NCBI GenBank assembly: GCA_031271965.1
Contig: JAISUS010000028.1
Location: forward strand, 186,001-250,000
DNA from: Prevotella sp.
GTDB taxonomy: Bacteria > Bacteroidota > Bacteroidia > Bacteroidales > Dysgonomonadaceae
Direction: 5' to 3'
DNA: 64,000 nt
A program made the position numbers and the translations under genes. Shown piece after piece: positions 1 through 7,919 of this stretch. Within the stretch, counting starts at the first letter, position 1, and every line of letters starts with the position of its first letter. A model generated the notes under the pieces. It made no database searches, had not been told where the DNA came from, and worked only from the letters and a program-made list of their open reading frames with translations.

Positions 1-2
1 CA

Positions 3-509
3 ACAGCCGTTTATCCGGATAAAACAGAAGAGGCTATAAAAAAAATATATCCTAATGACTATAAGATTATACACGATGAGATATATCCAAAACTGAACAG
101 GATTGATTATTACATTGAGCTTTGCCGAACAGATATAGAGAAAGATACTATCCGGGAGACCTATCGGGAGGATTACGCAGAGGCAGTGCGCCTGTTAAGA
201 AACGGAGAATATATGGACGCTATCGAAATACTGGCTTCTTACGGGGATTATAATACAGCTTTGTGCTTAGTATGCATGGGATATAATGATAAAGCCCTGA
301 GTGTACTGGACCGATTGCCTGAATCGCCGAAGAATGAATACTTATCAGCAATTATATTTGCTCGGAAAAAAGATGACAAGGAGGCCGCCAAACGACTAAT
401 TAATGCTTGTAAGTTAGATCCGGATTTACATAACAGAATAAAGCTTGATTCGGAGGTGAGTGAGTTGGCTGACAGGATCAACCTATGGCCGCGATTAAGT
501 AAGTATTAA
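3..509 (+). CDS. C-terminal part of a cut-off protein with TPR-like helices
   Basis: The frame is open from the first bases of the window, so only the last 168 residues of a longer protein are visible; an apparent GTG start at 186 is probably internal. The visible part is mostly helical. It contains short repeats of the type 'A..LL..GEY..A...L..YGDY..A', which resemble tetratricopeptide-like units, and ends in NLWPRLSKY. The layout recalls the C-terminal region of large Bacteroidales outer-membrane/OmpA-like proteins of fimbrial loci (DUF3868 type), but this is only a resemblance from memory. The next gene starts 18 bases downstream on the same strand, so the two probably share a transcript. 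No function can be assigned with confidence. Confidence 0.6.
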   Translation, partial: TAVYPDKTEEAIKKIYPNDYKIIHDEIYPKLNRIDYYIELCRTDIEKDTIRETYREDYAEAVRLLRNGEYMDAIEILASYGDYNTALCLVCMGYNDKALSVLDRLPESPKNEYLSAIIFARKKDDKEAAKRLINACKLDPDLHNRIKLDSEVSELADRINLWPRLSKY

Positions 510-526
510 CATAAAAAACAAATAAT

Positions 527-1186
527 ATGAATTTTATCAGAACTGTATTGATATTAATATTCACACTTGTTGCATTATCAGCTTTTTCTCAAACTGAGTC
601 TAAAGATGCTATTACATCGGAATGGGAAACTATATCGTTGGGTAAATTACAGAAAAAACCACGTTTTAAAGAGCCAATGATTTCTGTTCGGTTTATGTCG
701 GAAGAGGGAGCTCGATTTATGCATCTTTCTCTGAAATATATGTTTACAGATGCCGTGTTTGAAGAAGCTGTTCCTGTGGAATATTATAAAAATGAAAGGC
801 TGGAATGTGTTACAAATAATGGTAAATATGAACTTAGAGCGGCAAGATATGCTAAAGCGAGACGAATGAGTACTGTTGCTCAGAAAACAGCAGACATCAG
901 AGTCATTTTTGGCGGAGACTTATCATTTCTGAGTAACAATCCTATTAAGAATTTTACTGTTCATTATGCTCAAGGTTATCAAAACATTGATCTGAATGCA
1001 GAAGAGGCAATTCATTTGCAAGAAGCATATAACAAATTTATAGCCATGTTACCTAAACAAAAAGAAATTCCTCATGTGAAAATTGAGGGAGAGACTCCAA
1101 AAGTAATACAAAAAATTGATACTATACGATCTGGTGAAAGTTCATTAGATCGACTTCGTAGACAAGCTAAAAGTTGGCGTAAATAA
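527..1186 (+). CDS. Small secreted protein of unknown function
   Basis: A 219-residue protein that begins with a clear Sec signal peptide (charged MNFIR, hydrophobic core to about residue 20, cleavage near AFSQ), so it is exported to the periplasm or outer membrane. The mature part is mixed alpha/beta, lysine- and glutamate-rich, and ends in a basic tail (RLRRQAKSWRK). I see no lipobox, repeat or catalytic motif and do not recognise the family. It starts 18 bases after the upstream partial gene and is followed by a hairpin with a T-run, so it is probably the last gene of its operon and may work with the upstream TPR-like protein. Confidence 0.75.
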   Translation: MNFIRTVLILIFTLVALSAFSQTESKDAITSEWETISLGKLQKKPRFKEPMISVRFMSEEGARFMHLSLKYMFTDAVFEEAVPVEYYKNERLECVTNNGKYELRAARYAKARRMSTVAQKTADIRVIFGGDLSFLSNNPIKNFTVHYAQGYQNIDLNAEEAIHLQEAYNKFIAMLPKQKEIPHVKIEGETPKVIQKIDTIRSGESSLDRLRRQAKSWRK

Positions 1187-1203
1187 AAACAACCTAGTCG
1201 GTT

Positions 1204-1276
1204 ACAAGGGCCCGATATTAAATGAACCATGATTCATCAATTACTTCTAATGTCTTCCTCGGGTCCTTGTTTTTTA
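1204..1276 (+). terminator. Long hairpin terminator after the secreted protein
   Basis: ACAAGGGCCCGA at 1204-1215 pairs with TCGGGTCCTTGT at 1259-1270 (12 bp with one G-U pair). A smaller inverted repeat, TGAACCATGATTCA, lies inside the loop, and TTTTTT follows directly. The loop is long (43 bases), so folding is less certain than for a compact terminator. It fits the end of the 527-1186 transcript. Confidence 0.55.
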
Positions 1277-1324
1277 TTAAAATATAAAAATAATACAATA
1301 TAGAGCGTTGCTGTAATCCAGATG

Positions 1325-1332
1325 TAAATTTG
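1325..1332 (+). promoter_or_regulatory. Bacteroidetes -7 box before the 38-codon ORF
   Basis: TAAATTTG matches the TAnnTTTG -7 consensus of the Bacteroidetes primary sigma factor. A TTG lies at 1308-1310, but the 14-base spacer is shorter than usual. The box sits 28 bases upstream of the small ORF at 1361. Confidence 0.4.
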
Positions 1333-1360
1333 TTAATAACAACTTATAAATAACGAGACG

Positions 1361-1477
1361 ATGAATCTATGGTTTTATATTTTGCTTGCATGCCAAGGTA
1401 TTGTTTGGATGAATATTATTTTTAGTATAGTGACAGTCTCTTCCGATATTGAGCTATGGGGTGAGGAGATTGACTGA
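1361..1477 (+). CDS. Possible 38-residue membrane peptide
   Basis: An ATG at 1361 opens a 38-codon frame ending in TGA at 1475-1477. It encodes a hydrophobic peptide with one membrane-spanning stretch (about residues 4-26, rich in L, I, V, F and W) and an acidic tail (SSDIELWGEEID). A -7 promoter box lies just upstream, and a 13-bp hairpin terminator begins 7 bases after the stop, so promoter, ORF and terminator form a compact unit. No good Shine-Dalgarno is present, which is normal for this phylum. It could also be a small RNA with a chance reading frame. Confidence 0.4.
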   Translation: MNLWFYILLACQGIVWMNIIFSIVTVSSDIELWGEEID

Positions 1478-1483
1478 GATAAG

Positions 1484-1516
1484 AAAGAGGTCGGAAAGTG
1501 TTCTTCCGACCTCTTT
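1484..1516. terminator. Strong bidirectional terminator
   Basis: AAAGAGGTCGGAA (1484-1496) and TTCCGACCTCTTT (1504-1516) form a perfect 13-bp stem with a 7-base loop. It lies between the small plus-strand ORF and the convergent receptor gene at 1559. T-rich sequence follows on the plus strand, and TCTTAT follows on the minus strand, so it can serve both directions. Confidence 0.85.
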
Positions 1517-1558
1517 TATAATAATATATTTTATAATATTTTTTTTAATACTTAGCTA

Positions 1559-4500
1559 TTAGAAAGTATATTTCAAGCCGATCTGGCCTCTCCACCGAGA
1601 ATAGTAGTCACTATATGAACGCATGTTGTAATCAGCATCATGCAAGAATTGGAATTCACCGCTACTATAAGTGACCGGGCTGTAATATGTTGATGTACTG
1701 CTCTGTAGAGAGGTGACATGCCCCCATTTTTTGTTTAGCATATTACCAACATTTATAATATCAAACGAGAGTTCTAGAGAATGTATATTGCCGGCTACAT
1801 TAAAGTCATATTTCTGAGCAAAATGTATATCAAAATGATGTTCAAACTTTTCATTGTCTCCATAGCGTTTAAAATATTCTCCACGATGTTTGCTCAAGTA
1901 AGAATCATTCGCAATCCAAGCTTTCATATTTGCTTTTTGAGCGTCTGCGGTATAAGCGGTAGTTGCCTTAAATTTCATTTGATCTATCTGGGCGTCAGTA
2001 GGAATAAAAATCAGGTCGTTACCATTTGAGCTATCACCATTTATGTCTCCATTGTAATAGATTGAATAAGGAGCCCCGGATGAACCTGTATAGATGAGAC
2101 CTATAACTGATGTCCAAGATCCAGCATATTTTTTGGTATAGAACGCAGACACATTGATACGGTGAGGTTGATTGAATGCTGAGAATCCCAATTCAGGGTC
2201 ATTAGAATTACCTGTAGTGTAATTGTAAGCCCAGTTTGATTGAGCAACAGAAGATGTACCACTATTAAGAGATTTGGATTGAGTAAAGGTATAAGATGCC
2301 GCTAAATCTAAACCAAAATTAAATTTCTTTTCACCCTTCAAAGACAGGTTGTAAGAGTAACCTTTATTGGTATTTGATAAAGCATAGATATATGAATAGT
2401 CAGTACCAGTTGTTACTCTTTGGAACATTGGACGTTTATCGAAATCCAAGCCTGAAATAGTTTCGCCTAGCGTTTTTCCATTCAAATCATATGCCAGATT
2501 TTGATAAAGAATGTCATTTAGCGTTTTTGAATATATTGCTTCAGCAGTCCAGTTGATGCCACCCAATTCGAAATCAAATCCTAGGTTAAAACGTAGATTT
2601 TGTGCAAATTTAAAGTCATCGCTAAACACGTTGATTGTTTGAGCACCTGATGCTGTCAGCTTATCTACATTTTCCTTTTGTTTGTTAGGGTCTAAAATCA
2701 AGGATAAATTACTGGTTGCATTGGGATTGCTAGTCGAAACAGAGACATTATATGTTGAAAATTGCACACCTGTGTTCGAGAAATTATTGCTTAACCAAAC
2801 AAAAGGTATACGGCCTGTGAAAATACCGGCACCTCCACGAAGAACATATTTTTCTGATTCGTCAATCTTGTAACGAAAACCTAGACGTGGAGAGAACAGA
2901 GGAGAACTACTCAATTTCTGGTTTGTTTTATAGCCCCAATCTTTAGATGCTGCAAAATCATTAAATCCTTTATTCTCAGCAGGAGTATCAAAGAATAGAG
3001 GTATATCTACACGAAGACCTAACGTAACATCTAATTTGTCTGTCGCATTCCATCTGTCTTGTGCATAAAAACCCAGCTGTCCAGCCCCGAAAGCGGCCTC
3101 CCATCTAGGATCTCCGGTAACACTGACATTTGCTTGCTGAAAACGATATTGATTGATTTTCCCGGCATAAAAGTCATCTACACTATTAAAGTAGTAAGTA
3201 CCATAAGCATCCTGGATGAATAAATTTGCAAAATTATAGAACTCATTATGTGTACCAAAAGTAAGGGTATGATTACCTTTATATAAAGTCAAGTTATCTG
3301 TAAATGACCATATATCTTGATCAAGAGCATTTGCCATAGAAGACCGTTCGTTACCAAGATCTAATGTACCATTTCCTACTCCTTTTATCTGGATCATTGG
3401 AAATGGGGCTCCCGGGTCGCGTTGGTCACGTACACGAACATAAGATGCACGGAACTCATTGTTTATATTGTTGGAAAGACGGCTCTGAAGTTCTCCTACA
3501 AATGTATTTGTTTTAGATACAAAATCGTAACTGTAATCTGACGAATTCAGGTATGCGGCAGAACTTGTGCTATTTAACTGTTTTGCAGAAACCAGACTCC
3601 AACGAACAGATGCTTTATGCCTGTCATTTATATTCCAATCTAACTTAACGCCAGCTTTATCAGATTTTGTATATTCATCAAAACTACCTAGAGTGCCATT
3701 GTATGCTACACCTTGTGATTCAGCGAGTTCTTTAACCTTGGCAAGAATTGCTTTTGCTTGATCTGTGCCATTGTTGCTAGTGATTGATGAGGCCGGAGAT
3801 CCCAATCCATAAGCATTTGGATATTCTTTGCTTACTTTTTCATAGTTGGCAAAAAAGAATAATTTATTTTTAATAATAGGTCCTCCTAACGTAACTCCGG
3901 CTTGGTACTCTTTTTGCTTATTATATTTTTCACTTGTGGTTCCATTCATCAAAGTGTATTTACTACCAATCAGATTTTGGTTATTTCCAAAGCCATAAAC
4001 AGATCCATGAAAAGTATTGGTACCCGACTTTGTAATAGCATTAATGCCCCCACCTGTAAATCCTGATTGACGGACGTCGAATGGAGCAATGTTAATTTGA
4101 AGTTGCTCTATTGTTTCCATAGATACAGGTTGAGCTCCGGCTTGTCCTCCATTCGAACCGTTAGATGTCAATCCAAAAACGTCATTGTTCATAGTTCCGT
4201 CTATCTGGAAACTATTGTAACGGTTGTTGACTCCGGCAAAAGAGATAGCCCCATTATTACTTACACTAACTTGAGGATTTAAACGAATAATGTCTGCAAT
4301 ACCATGTGTAATAGAAGGCATGCGATTGATGTCTTCTGCATTAATACTAGCGGCCGCACCTGTTTTATTCGCATCGATTCCGGATTTACCCACTACAACT
4401 ACTTCACTCAACAATTGGGCTGATTCCTTTAACTTTGTGGAAATGTTGGCTGTTTCTCCTAAGGTAAGGTTTAATCCTGAAAAAATAGCGGTTTCATGCC

Positions 4501-4756
4501 CTACATAAGATATTTCTATTTTGTAAGGTCCTCCGACACGCATACCCTGAATAGTGTAACGTCCATCGGTATTTGTCACACCTCCGTACCATGTACCCGA
4601 AGGTTCATGGATAGCCCGGATCGTAGCCCCAATAACAGGCTCATTTTCATTGTCCGTGATCTTACCACTCATCGAAGAAGTAGTAACTTGCGCATTGACA
4701 GATGCAGCAATTACGAGCAAGGTTATTAATAAATAAGATCTCATTTTTTTTACCAT
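1559..4756 (-). CDS. Oar-type TonB-dependent outer-membrane receptor
   Basis: A 1065-residue outer-membrane protein with a signal peptide (cleavage near SVNAQ, residue about 22). A carboxypeptidase-regulatory-like beta-sandwich follows at about 25-115 (GKITDNENEPVIGATI). Next come a plug domain at about 120-245 (SEVVVVGK, then a TKSGTNTFHGS motif) and a long beta-barrel ending in the aromatic C-terminus WRGQIGLKYTF. The size and the 'GGINAITKSGTN' motif are typical of Oar-like receptors. No SusD partner is adjacent, so it is not an ordinary glycan SusCD pair and the substrate is unknown. The start could also be Met5 (MRSYLL), which shortens the charged n-region. It is a single-gene unit ending at the 1484-1516 hairpin. 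Confidence 0.9.
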   Translation of the reverse strand: MVKKMRSYLLITLLVIAASVNAQVTTSSMSGKITDNENEPVIGATIRAIHEPSGTWYGGVTNTDGRYTIQGMRVGGPYKIEISYVGHETAIFSGLNLTLGETANISTKLKESAQLLSEVVVVGKSGIDANKTGAAASINAEDINRMPSITHGIADIIRLNPQVSVSNNGAISFAGVNNRYNSFQIDGTMNNDVFGLTSNGSNGGQAGAQPVSMETIEQLQINIAPFDVRQSGFTGGGINAITKSGTNTFHGSVYGFGNNQNLIGSKYTLMNGTTSEKYNKQKEYQAGVTLGGPIIKNKLFFFANYEKVSKEYPNAYGLGSPASSITSNNGTDQAKAILAKVKELAESQGVAYNGTLGSFDEYTKSDKAGVKLDWNINDRHKASVRWSLVSAKQLNSTSSAAYLNSSDYSYDFVSKTNTFVGELQSRLSNNINNEFRASYVRVRDQRDPGAPFPMIQIKGVGNGTLDLGNERSSMANALDQDIWSFTDNLTLYKGNHTLTFGTHNEFYNFANLFIQDAYGTYYFNSVDDFYAGKINQYRFQQANVSVTGDPRWEAAFGAGQLGFYAQDRWNATDKLDVTLGLRVDIPLFFDTPAENKGFNDFAASKDWGYKTNQKLSSSPLFSPRLGFRYKIDESEKYVLRGGAGIFTGRIPFVWLSNNFSNTGVQFSTYNVSVSTSNPNATSNLSLILDPNKQKENVDKLTASGAQTINVFSDDFKFAQNLRFNLGFDFELGGINWTAEAIYSKTLNDILYQNLAYDLNGKTLGETISGLDFDKRPMFQRVTTGTDYSYIYALSNTNKGYSYNLSLKGEKKFNFGLDLAASYTFTQSKSLNSGTSSVAQSNWAYNYTTGNSNDPELGFSAFNQPHRINVSAFYTKKYAGSWTSVIGLIYTGSSGAPYSIYYNGDINGDSSNGNDLIFIPTDAQIDQMKFKATTAYTADAQKANMKAWIANDSYLSKHRGEYFKRYGDNEKFEHHFDIHFAQKYDFNVAGNIHSLELSFDIINVGNMLNKKWGHVTSLQSSTSTYYSPVTYSSGEFQFLHDADYNMRSYSDYYSRWRGQIGLKYTF

Positions 4757-4942
4757 AATTTTCTAATTGTTTAAATAATATGTCTTAAAATTTTCTTCTA
4801 ATTTGAGCTCTAAATACTCGTATTTTTTTTATATATATGTTACGATGAAAATAAGATTGTGTGAAGTTGCCTCCGGTGAAGTATATGGATATATACATTA
4901 ATGGATTCGGAATTTTAAACAAGCCTTTGGAACTATAAAATA

Positions 4943-4970
4943 AGCCCTTGTGTCTGTTTCCACAAGGGCT
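4943..4970 (-). terminator. Second hairpin downstream of amt
   Basis: AGCCCTTGTG (4943-4952) pairs perfectly with CACAAGGGCT (4961-4970) around an 8-base loop. Reading the minus strand, the stem is followed by TATTTTATAG. It lies about 110 bases beyond the amt stop, behind another hairpin, so it is a back-up terminator for the porin-glnK-amt operon. Confidence 0.6.
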
Positions 4971-5019
4971 GTAGAAACACGGTTGATGTTTCTATTCGTG
5001 TCAATCATAGTAAAAAATT

Positions 5020-5059
5020 GGAACAGTGTAGTTTAATGAACTATTAGATAACCTGTTCC
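5020..5059 (-). terminator. First hairpin downstream of amt
   Basis: GGAACAG (5020-5026) pairs with CTGTTCC (5053-5059), with a further inner pairing around TAGTTCATTAAACTA. On the minus strand the stem is followed by AATTTTTTAC, a T-run fitting a Rho-independent terminator about 25 bases beyond the amt stop. Confidence 0.55.
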
Positions 5060-5081
5060 TGTATTTTTTACTCAAGCATGT

Positions 5082-6434
5082 TTACTCGTCTTCGTTATAA
5101 GCGATTTCTCCATGTTGAGATATGTCTAGTCCGATAGATTCTTCTTCTTTGCTTACTTTCAAACCTACGATCTTATCTACAATTTTAAACAAAATGAATG
5201 TTAATATAGCGCTATATGCAATTGCTGCAATATTTACGATTGCCTGTATTCCTAGTTGATCCCAATTTCCATAAAGTGCACCTTGTACCCCTCCTTCTCC
5301 TGTTATAAATTGAGTCGCAAAAACACCGGTCAATATTGCTCCGACAAATCCGCCTGCTCCGTGTACTCCGAATGCATCCAACGAATCGTCATATTTCAAC
5401 TTAGGTTTCACATAGGCTACCATTGTATAGCAAGCTATTGCCGATATTAAGCCTATGATAAAAGCTCCCATTGCATCTACTGTACCGGCAGCAGGAGTAA
5501 TGGCTACAAGACCTGCCACAGCACCTGTACATATACCAATAATTGTAGGTTTCTTATTTATTATCCATTCCAGACTCATCCAAGTTACAGCTGCTACTGC
5601 TGTTGCCAGATGTGTTACAAGGAATGCATTGGCGGCCAGCCCATCTGCAGCCAGTCCGCTTCCTGCATTGAAACCAAACCAACCTATCCAGAGTAAAGCC
5701 GTTCCTATAACTACGAATGGGATATTGTGAGGAGGGATAGGGTGCCCTATTGTACGGTAACCTTTGCGGCGGCCGAGTAGAAGAGCCATAACAAGAGCTG
5801 ATACTCCGGCGTTAATATGTACTACTGTACCTCCGGCAAAGTCTATTGCACCCATTTCTTGCATCCATCCACCTCCCCATACCCAATGAGCTACAGGGTT
5901 ATATACGAAGAGTGCCCATAATACCGAAAATAACAGGAATCCTGAAAATTTGATGCGTTCAGCGAAAGCTCCGATAATGAGTGCCGGAGTAATGACAGCA
6001 AACATACATTGAAACAATACGAACAGAATTTCAGGAATGTTTCCGGTGGTGAGGCTGTTGAGAGTTATACCATGAAGGAATACTTTGTCGAATCCTCCAA
6101 TAACAGAGCCAAGTATGCTACTGTCTTCGCCCATAAAATCTGTGCCAAAAACCCAACTATATCCGATAATTATCCATTCTATACTAATAACAGCAGTCAG
6201 AATGAGACATTGCATCATAATACTTAAGACGTTTTTACTGCGAACCAAACCTCCATAAAAAAAAGCAAGTCCGGGAATTGTCATTAATAAAACAAGTACT
6301 GTTGCTGTTATCATCCATGCTGTATTCCCGGAATCCAGAACTGCTTCCGATGTCGCAGTCTCTTGTGCCATAAGCATAATTGGAACAAAGAAGAGCAAGC
6401 CGAATGATAATATATATTTTGATAACCTTTTCAT
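5082..6434 (-). CDS. amt: Ammonium transporter Amt
   Basis: A 450-residue Amt/Mep/Rh-family channel. It starts with a signal-peptide-like segment (to about residue 25, LMAQ), followed by eleven predicted membrane spans. Family hallmarks are visible: AFFYGG near 58-62; Asp198 in AIDFAGGTVVHINAG with the pore histidine His206; and the second pore histidine His358 in DAFGVHGAGG. A hydrophilic C-terminal tail (KEEESIGLDISQHG) is the usual site for trimer regulation. It conducts ammonium/ammonia into the cytoplasm at low external nitrogen. It is the last gene of a porin-glnK-amt operon, 40 bases after glnK, whose product is expected to block the channel when nitrogen is plentiful. Confidence 0.97.
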   Translation of the reverse strand: MKRLSKYILSFGLLFFVPIMLMAQETATSEAVLDSGNTAWMITATVLVLLMTIPGLAFFYGGLVRSKNVLSIMMQCLILTAVISIEWIIIGYSWVFGTDFMGEDSSILGSVIGGFDKVFLHGITLNSLTTGNIPEILFVLFQCMFAVITPALIIGAFAERIKFSGFLLFSVLWALFVYNPVAHWVWGGGWMQEMGAIDFAGGTVVHINAGVSALVMALLLGRRKGYRTIGHPIPPHNIPFVVIGTALLWIGWFGFNAGSGLAADGLAANAFLVTHLATAVAAVTWMSLEWIINKKPTIIGICTGAVAGLVAITPAAGTVDAMGAFIIGLISAIACYTMVAYVKPKLKYDDSLDAFGVHGAGGFVGAILTGVFATQFITGEGGVQGALYGNWDQLGIQAIVNIAAIAYSAILTFILFKIVDKIVGLKVSKEEESIGLDISQHGEIAYNEDE

Positions 6435-6474
6435 AACCTAATTCTTATTTGCTTGATAATTAAAATGTTTGTAA

Positions 6475-6834
6475 TCAATCTTTATCTTCTTCCTTATTGT
6501 ATAAAGAATCTTCACCATGGTCGCCTGTACGAATTCTGATAGATTGCTCAATATCTGAAATGAATATTCGTCCATCACCGCTTTCTCCGGTAAATGCCGA
6601 TTTGAGAATGGCATCGATTGATTTATCTACATTAATATTTCTCACCACAAAGGATACATACAATCTATCGATCGCATTGATGTCGTATGCTATTCCACGG
6701 AAAATAAGCCCCTGTTTGGCATCTCCTTGTCCTTTGACGTCCCACCATGATAAGAAATCGATATCCGCTTCATGCAAGGCTTTGCGCACTTCCTGAAACT
6801 TGGATTTGCGGATAATTGCTTCAATTTTTTTCAT
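6475..6834 (-). CDS. glnK: PII nitrogen-regulatory protein GlnK
   Basis: A 119-residue PII-family signal protein. It begins with MKKIEAIIRKSKF, the usual first strand and helix. The T-loop region reads GLIFRGIAYD, with Tyr50 in the place of the uridylylated Tyr51 of enteric GlnB/GlnK. The B-loop is seen as TGESGDGRIF (about 82-91), which binds ATP/ADP. The trimer senses 2-oxoglutarate and adenylate charge and plugs the Amt pore. Its position directly before amt is the classic glnK-amt pairing. Whether the tyrosine is modified in this organism is not shown; many Bacteroidota lack an obvious GlnD. Confidence 0.95.
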   Translation of the reverse strand: MKKIEAIIRKSKFQEVRKALHEADIDFLSWWDVKGQGDAKQGLIFRGIAYDINAIDRLYVSFVVRNINVDKSIDAILKSAFTGESGDGRIFISDIEQSIRIRTGDHGEDSLYNKEEDKD

Positions 6835-6861
6835 AATTCTATAATCTTAATTAATTTATAT

Positions 6862-7605
6862 TTATTTGATCGTGATACCAAATACGAAATTTATATCTTC
6901 TGTTGACGGATTAGTAATTATATTGGCAAAAACGGGTAAACTGAAAGAGTCTTTTATTTTCAATCTTTTACTAGCCCCAAGCATTATATTCGTGAACTTA
7001 AAACTTGTGGTTCCGTATATTATACTCTCCCAAGGAGAAAAGCCCATTGCTACTTTTAAGTCTACGTCTCTTACTGTAAAAGGATAAGCTGCCTCTATGT
7101 AAGTAGAGTATGAATTCTTTCCATTTTCTTTTTTATTACCTTTTCCTAAGAAAAAGGTATTCCACGATAATGTAAGTGGAAATGAATCAGGAAGAGTGTA
7201 GGCTAATGACCCTTCTAACATATGGCCACTGTAGCCATTTGCCGGAGAACTAAAATAACGAAAGGCTTCATTCCCGTCCCACCAATAATCAGTAACAGTT
7301 AAACCAAAACCTGCAACAGAATAGGAGGCATAAAAGTTAACTTCTTTGTACCCTTCAGAGGAGGAAAAATTTGGAGATATATCTGATGATCCCCACGCTC
7401 CTAAAGTAAAATCAGATATAGATGCTGATATAAATGGTTGTACACTAGCTCCTGCGGCTTTGCTTCCTCTCCAGACATAACCGCTGACGATGTCAGCTCC
7501 AAGATCGATTTCAACTTTCGATTGAGCTTTGGCCTCTGGTGCAGACAACAGACTCAATAAAATAATGCTTAAGCATGCTTTTCTTAGAAAAGATAAAATT
7601 TTCAT
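6862..7605 (-). CDS. TorF-like putative outer-membrane porin of the amt operon
   Basis: A small outer-membrane beta-barrel protein, 247 residues from the ATG at 7605. I prefer this start (or 7611) over the longer frame from 7680, because the signal peptide then reads MKILSFLRKACLSIILLSLLSA with cleavage near PEAKAQ. The mature protein has alternating aromatic/polar strands, the motif GADIVSGYVWRGSKAAG at the N-terminus (typical of TorF-type putative porins) and ends in a strand FVFGITIK. It is the first gene of the operon, 27 bases before glnK. By position it may let ammonium or a nitrogen compound cross the outer membrane; this is inferred from context only. Confidence 0.8.
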   Translation of the reverse strand: MKILSFLRKACLSIILLSLLSAPEAKAQSKVEIDLGADIVSGYVWRGSKAAGASVQPFISASISDFTLGAWGSSDISPNFSSSEGYKEVNFYASYSVAGFGLTVTDYWWDGNEAFRYFSSPANGYSGHMLEGSLAYTLPDSFPLTLSWNTFFLGKGNKKENGKNSYSTYIEAAYPFTVRDVDLKVAMGFSPWESIIYGTTSFKFTNIMLGASKRLKIKDSFSLPVFANIITNPSTEDINFVFGITIK

Positions 7606-7697
7606 AATCATAATACATAAAGATGTTAAATAATGCAATATAATTGATTTATGATTATGAAATTTGAGATAATATCTCATATTGATATTTTATTCTG

Positions 7698-7705
7698 CAA
7701 AAATA
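7698..7705 (-). promoter_or_regulatory. Candidate -7 box of the porin-glnK-amt operon
   Basis: Read on the minus strand this is TATTTTTG, matching TAnnTTTG. It predicts transcription from around 7690 and an 85-base leader before the ATG at 7605. No good -33 TTG was found at the usual spacing, so confidence is moderate. Confidence 0.4.
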
Positions 7706-7850
7706 TGTCAAATTATTTTTAAATAAAATAAAAAAGAGAGGTTTTTTTAAAATATTTTGTAATTGGTTTATTATTAAAAATATAGCATGTATTAAAAATC
7801 TATGTTCTATAAAATAATTCAATAAAATCAAAAAAAGTAAATTAAAACGA

Positions 7851-7879
7851 TTGTTTGCTAGCTAAATGATATATCTTTG
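7851..7879 (+). promoter_or_regulatory. Promoter of asnB-gltB-gltD
   Basis: A -33 TTG at 7851-7853 (inside ATTGTTTG) and a perfect -7 TATCTTTG at 7872-7879 are separated by 18 bases, close to the Bacteroidetes consensus. Transcription would start near 7886, about 34 bases before the asnB ATG. Confidence 0.6.
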
Positions 7880-7919
7880 TGTTTGATAGTGAAAATGTGA
7901 TATATTAATTTATATATGT

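Larger units (their letters stand above)
4757..5081. other. 325-base gap with amt terminators and receptor leader
   Basis: This gap holds the 5' leader of the minus-strand receptor (AT-rich, no clear TAnnTTTG box seen on the minus strand) and two hairpins that end the minus-strand amt transcript. I see no plausible small gene here. Confidence 0.6.

Noticed and set aside
7606..7680. Longer N-terminus of the porin frame
   Set aside because: The extra 25 codons precede a perfect signal peptide starting at 7605 or 7611, and part of the stretch falls in the probable 5' leader.
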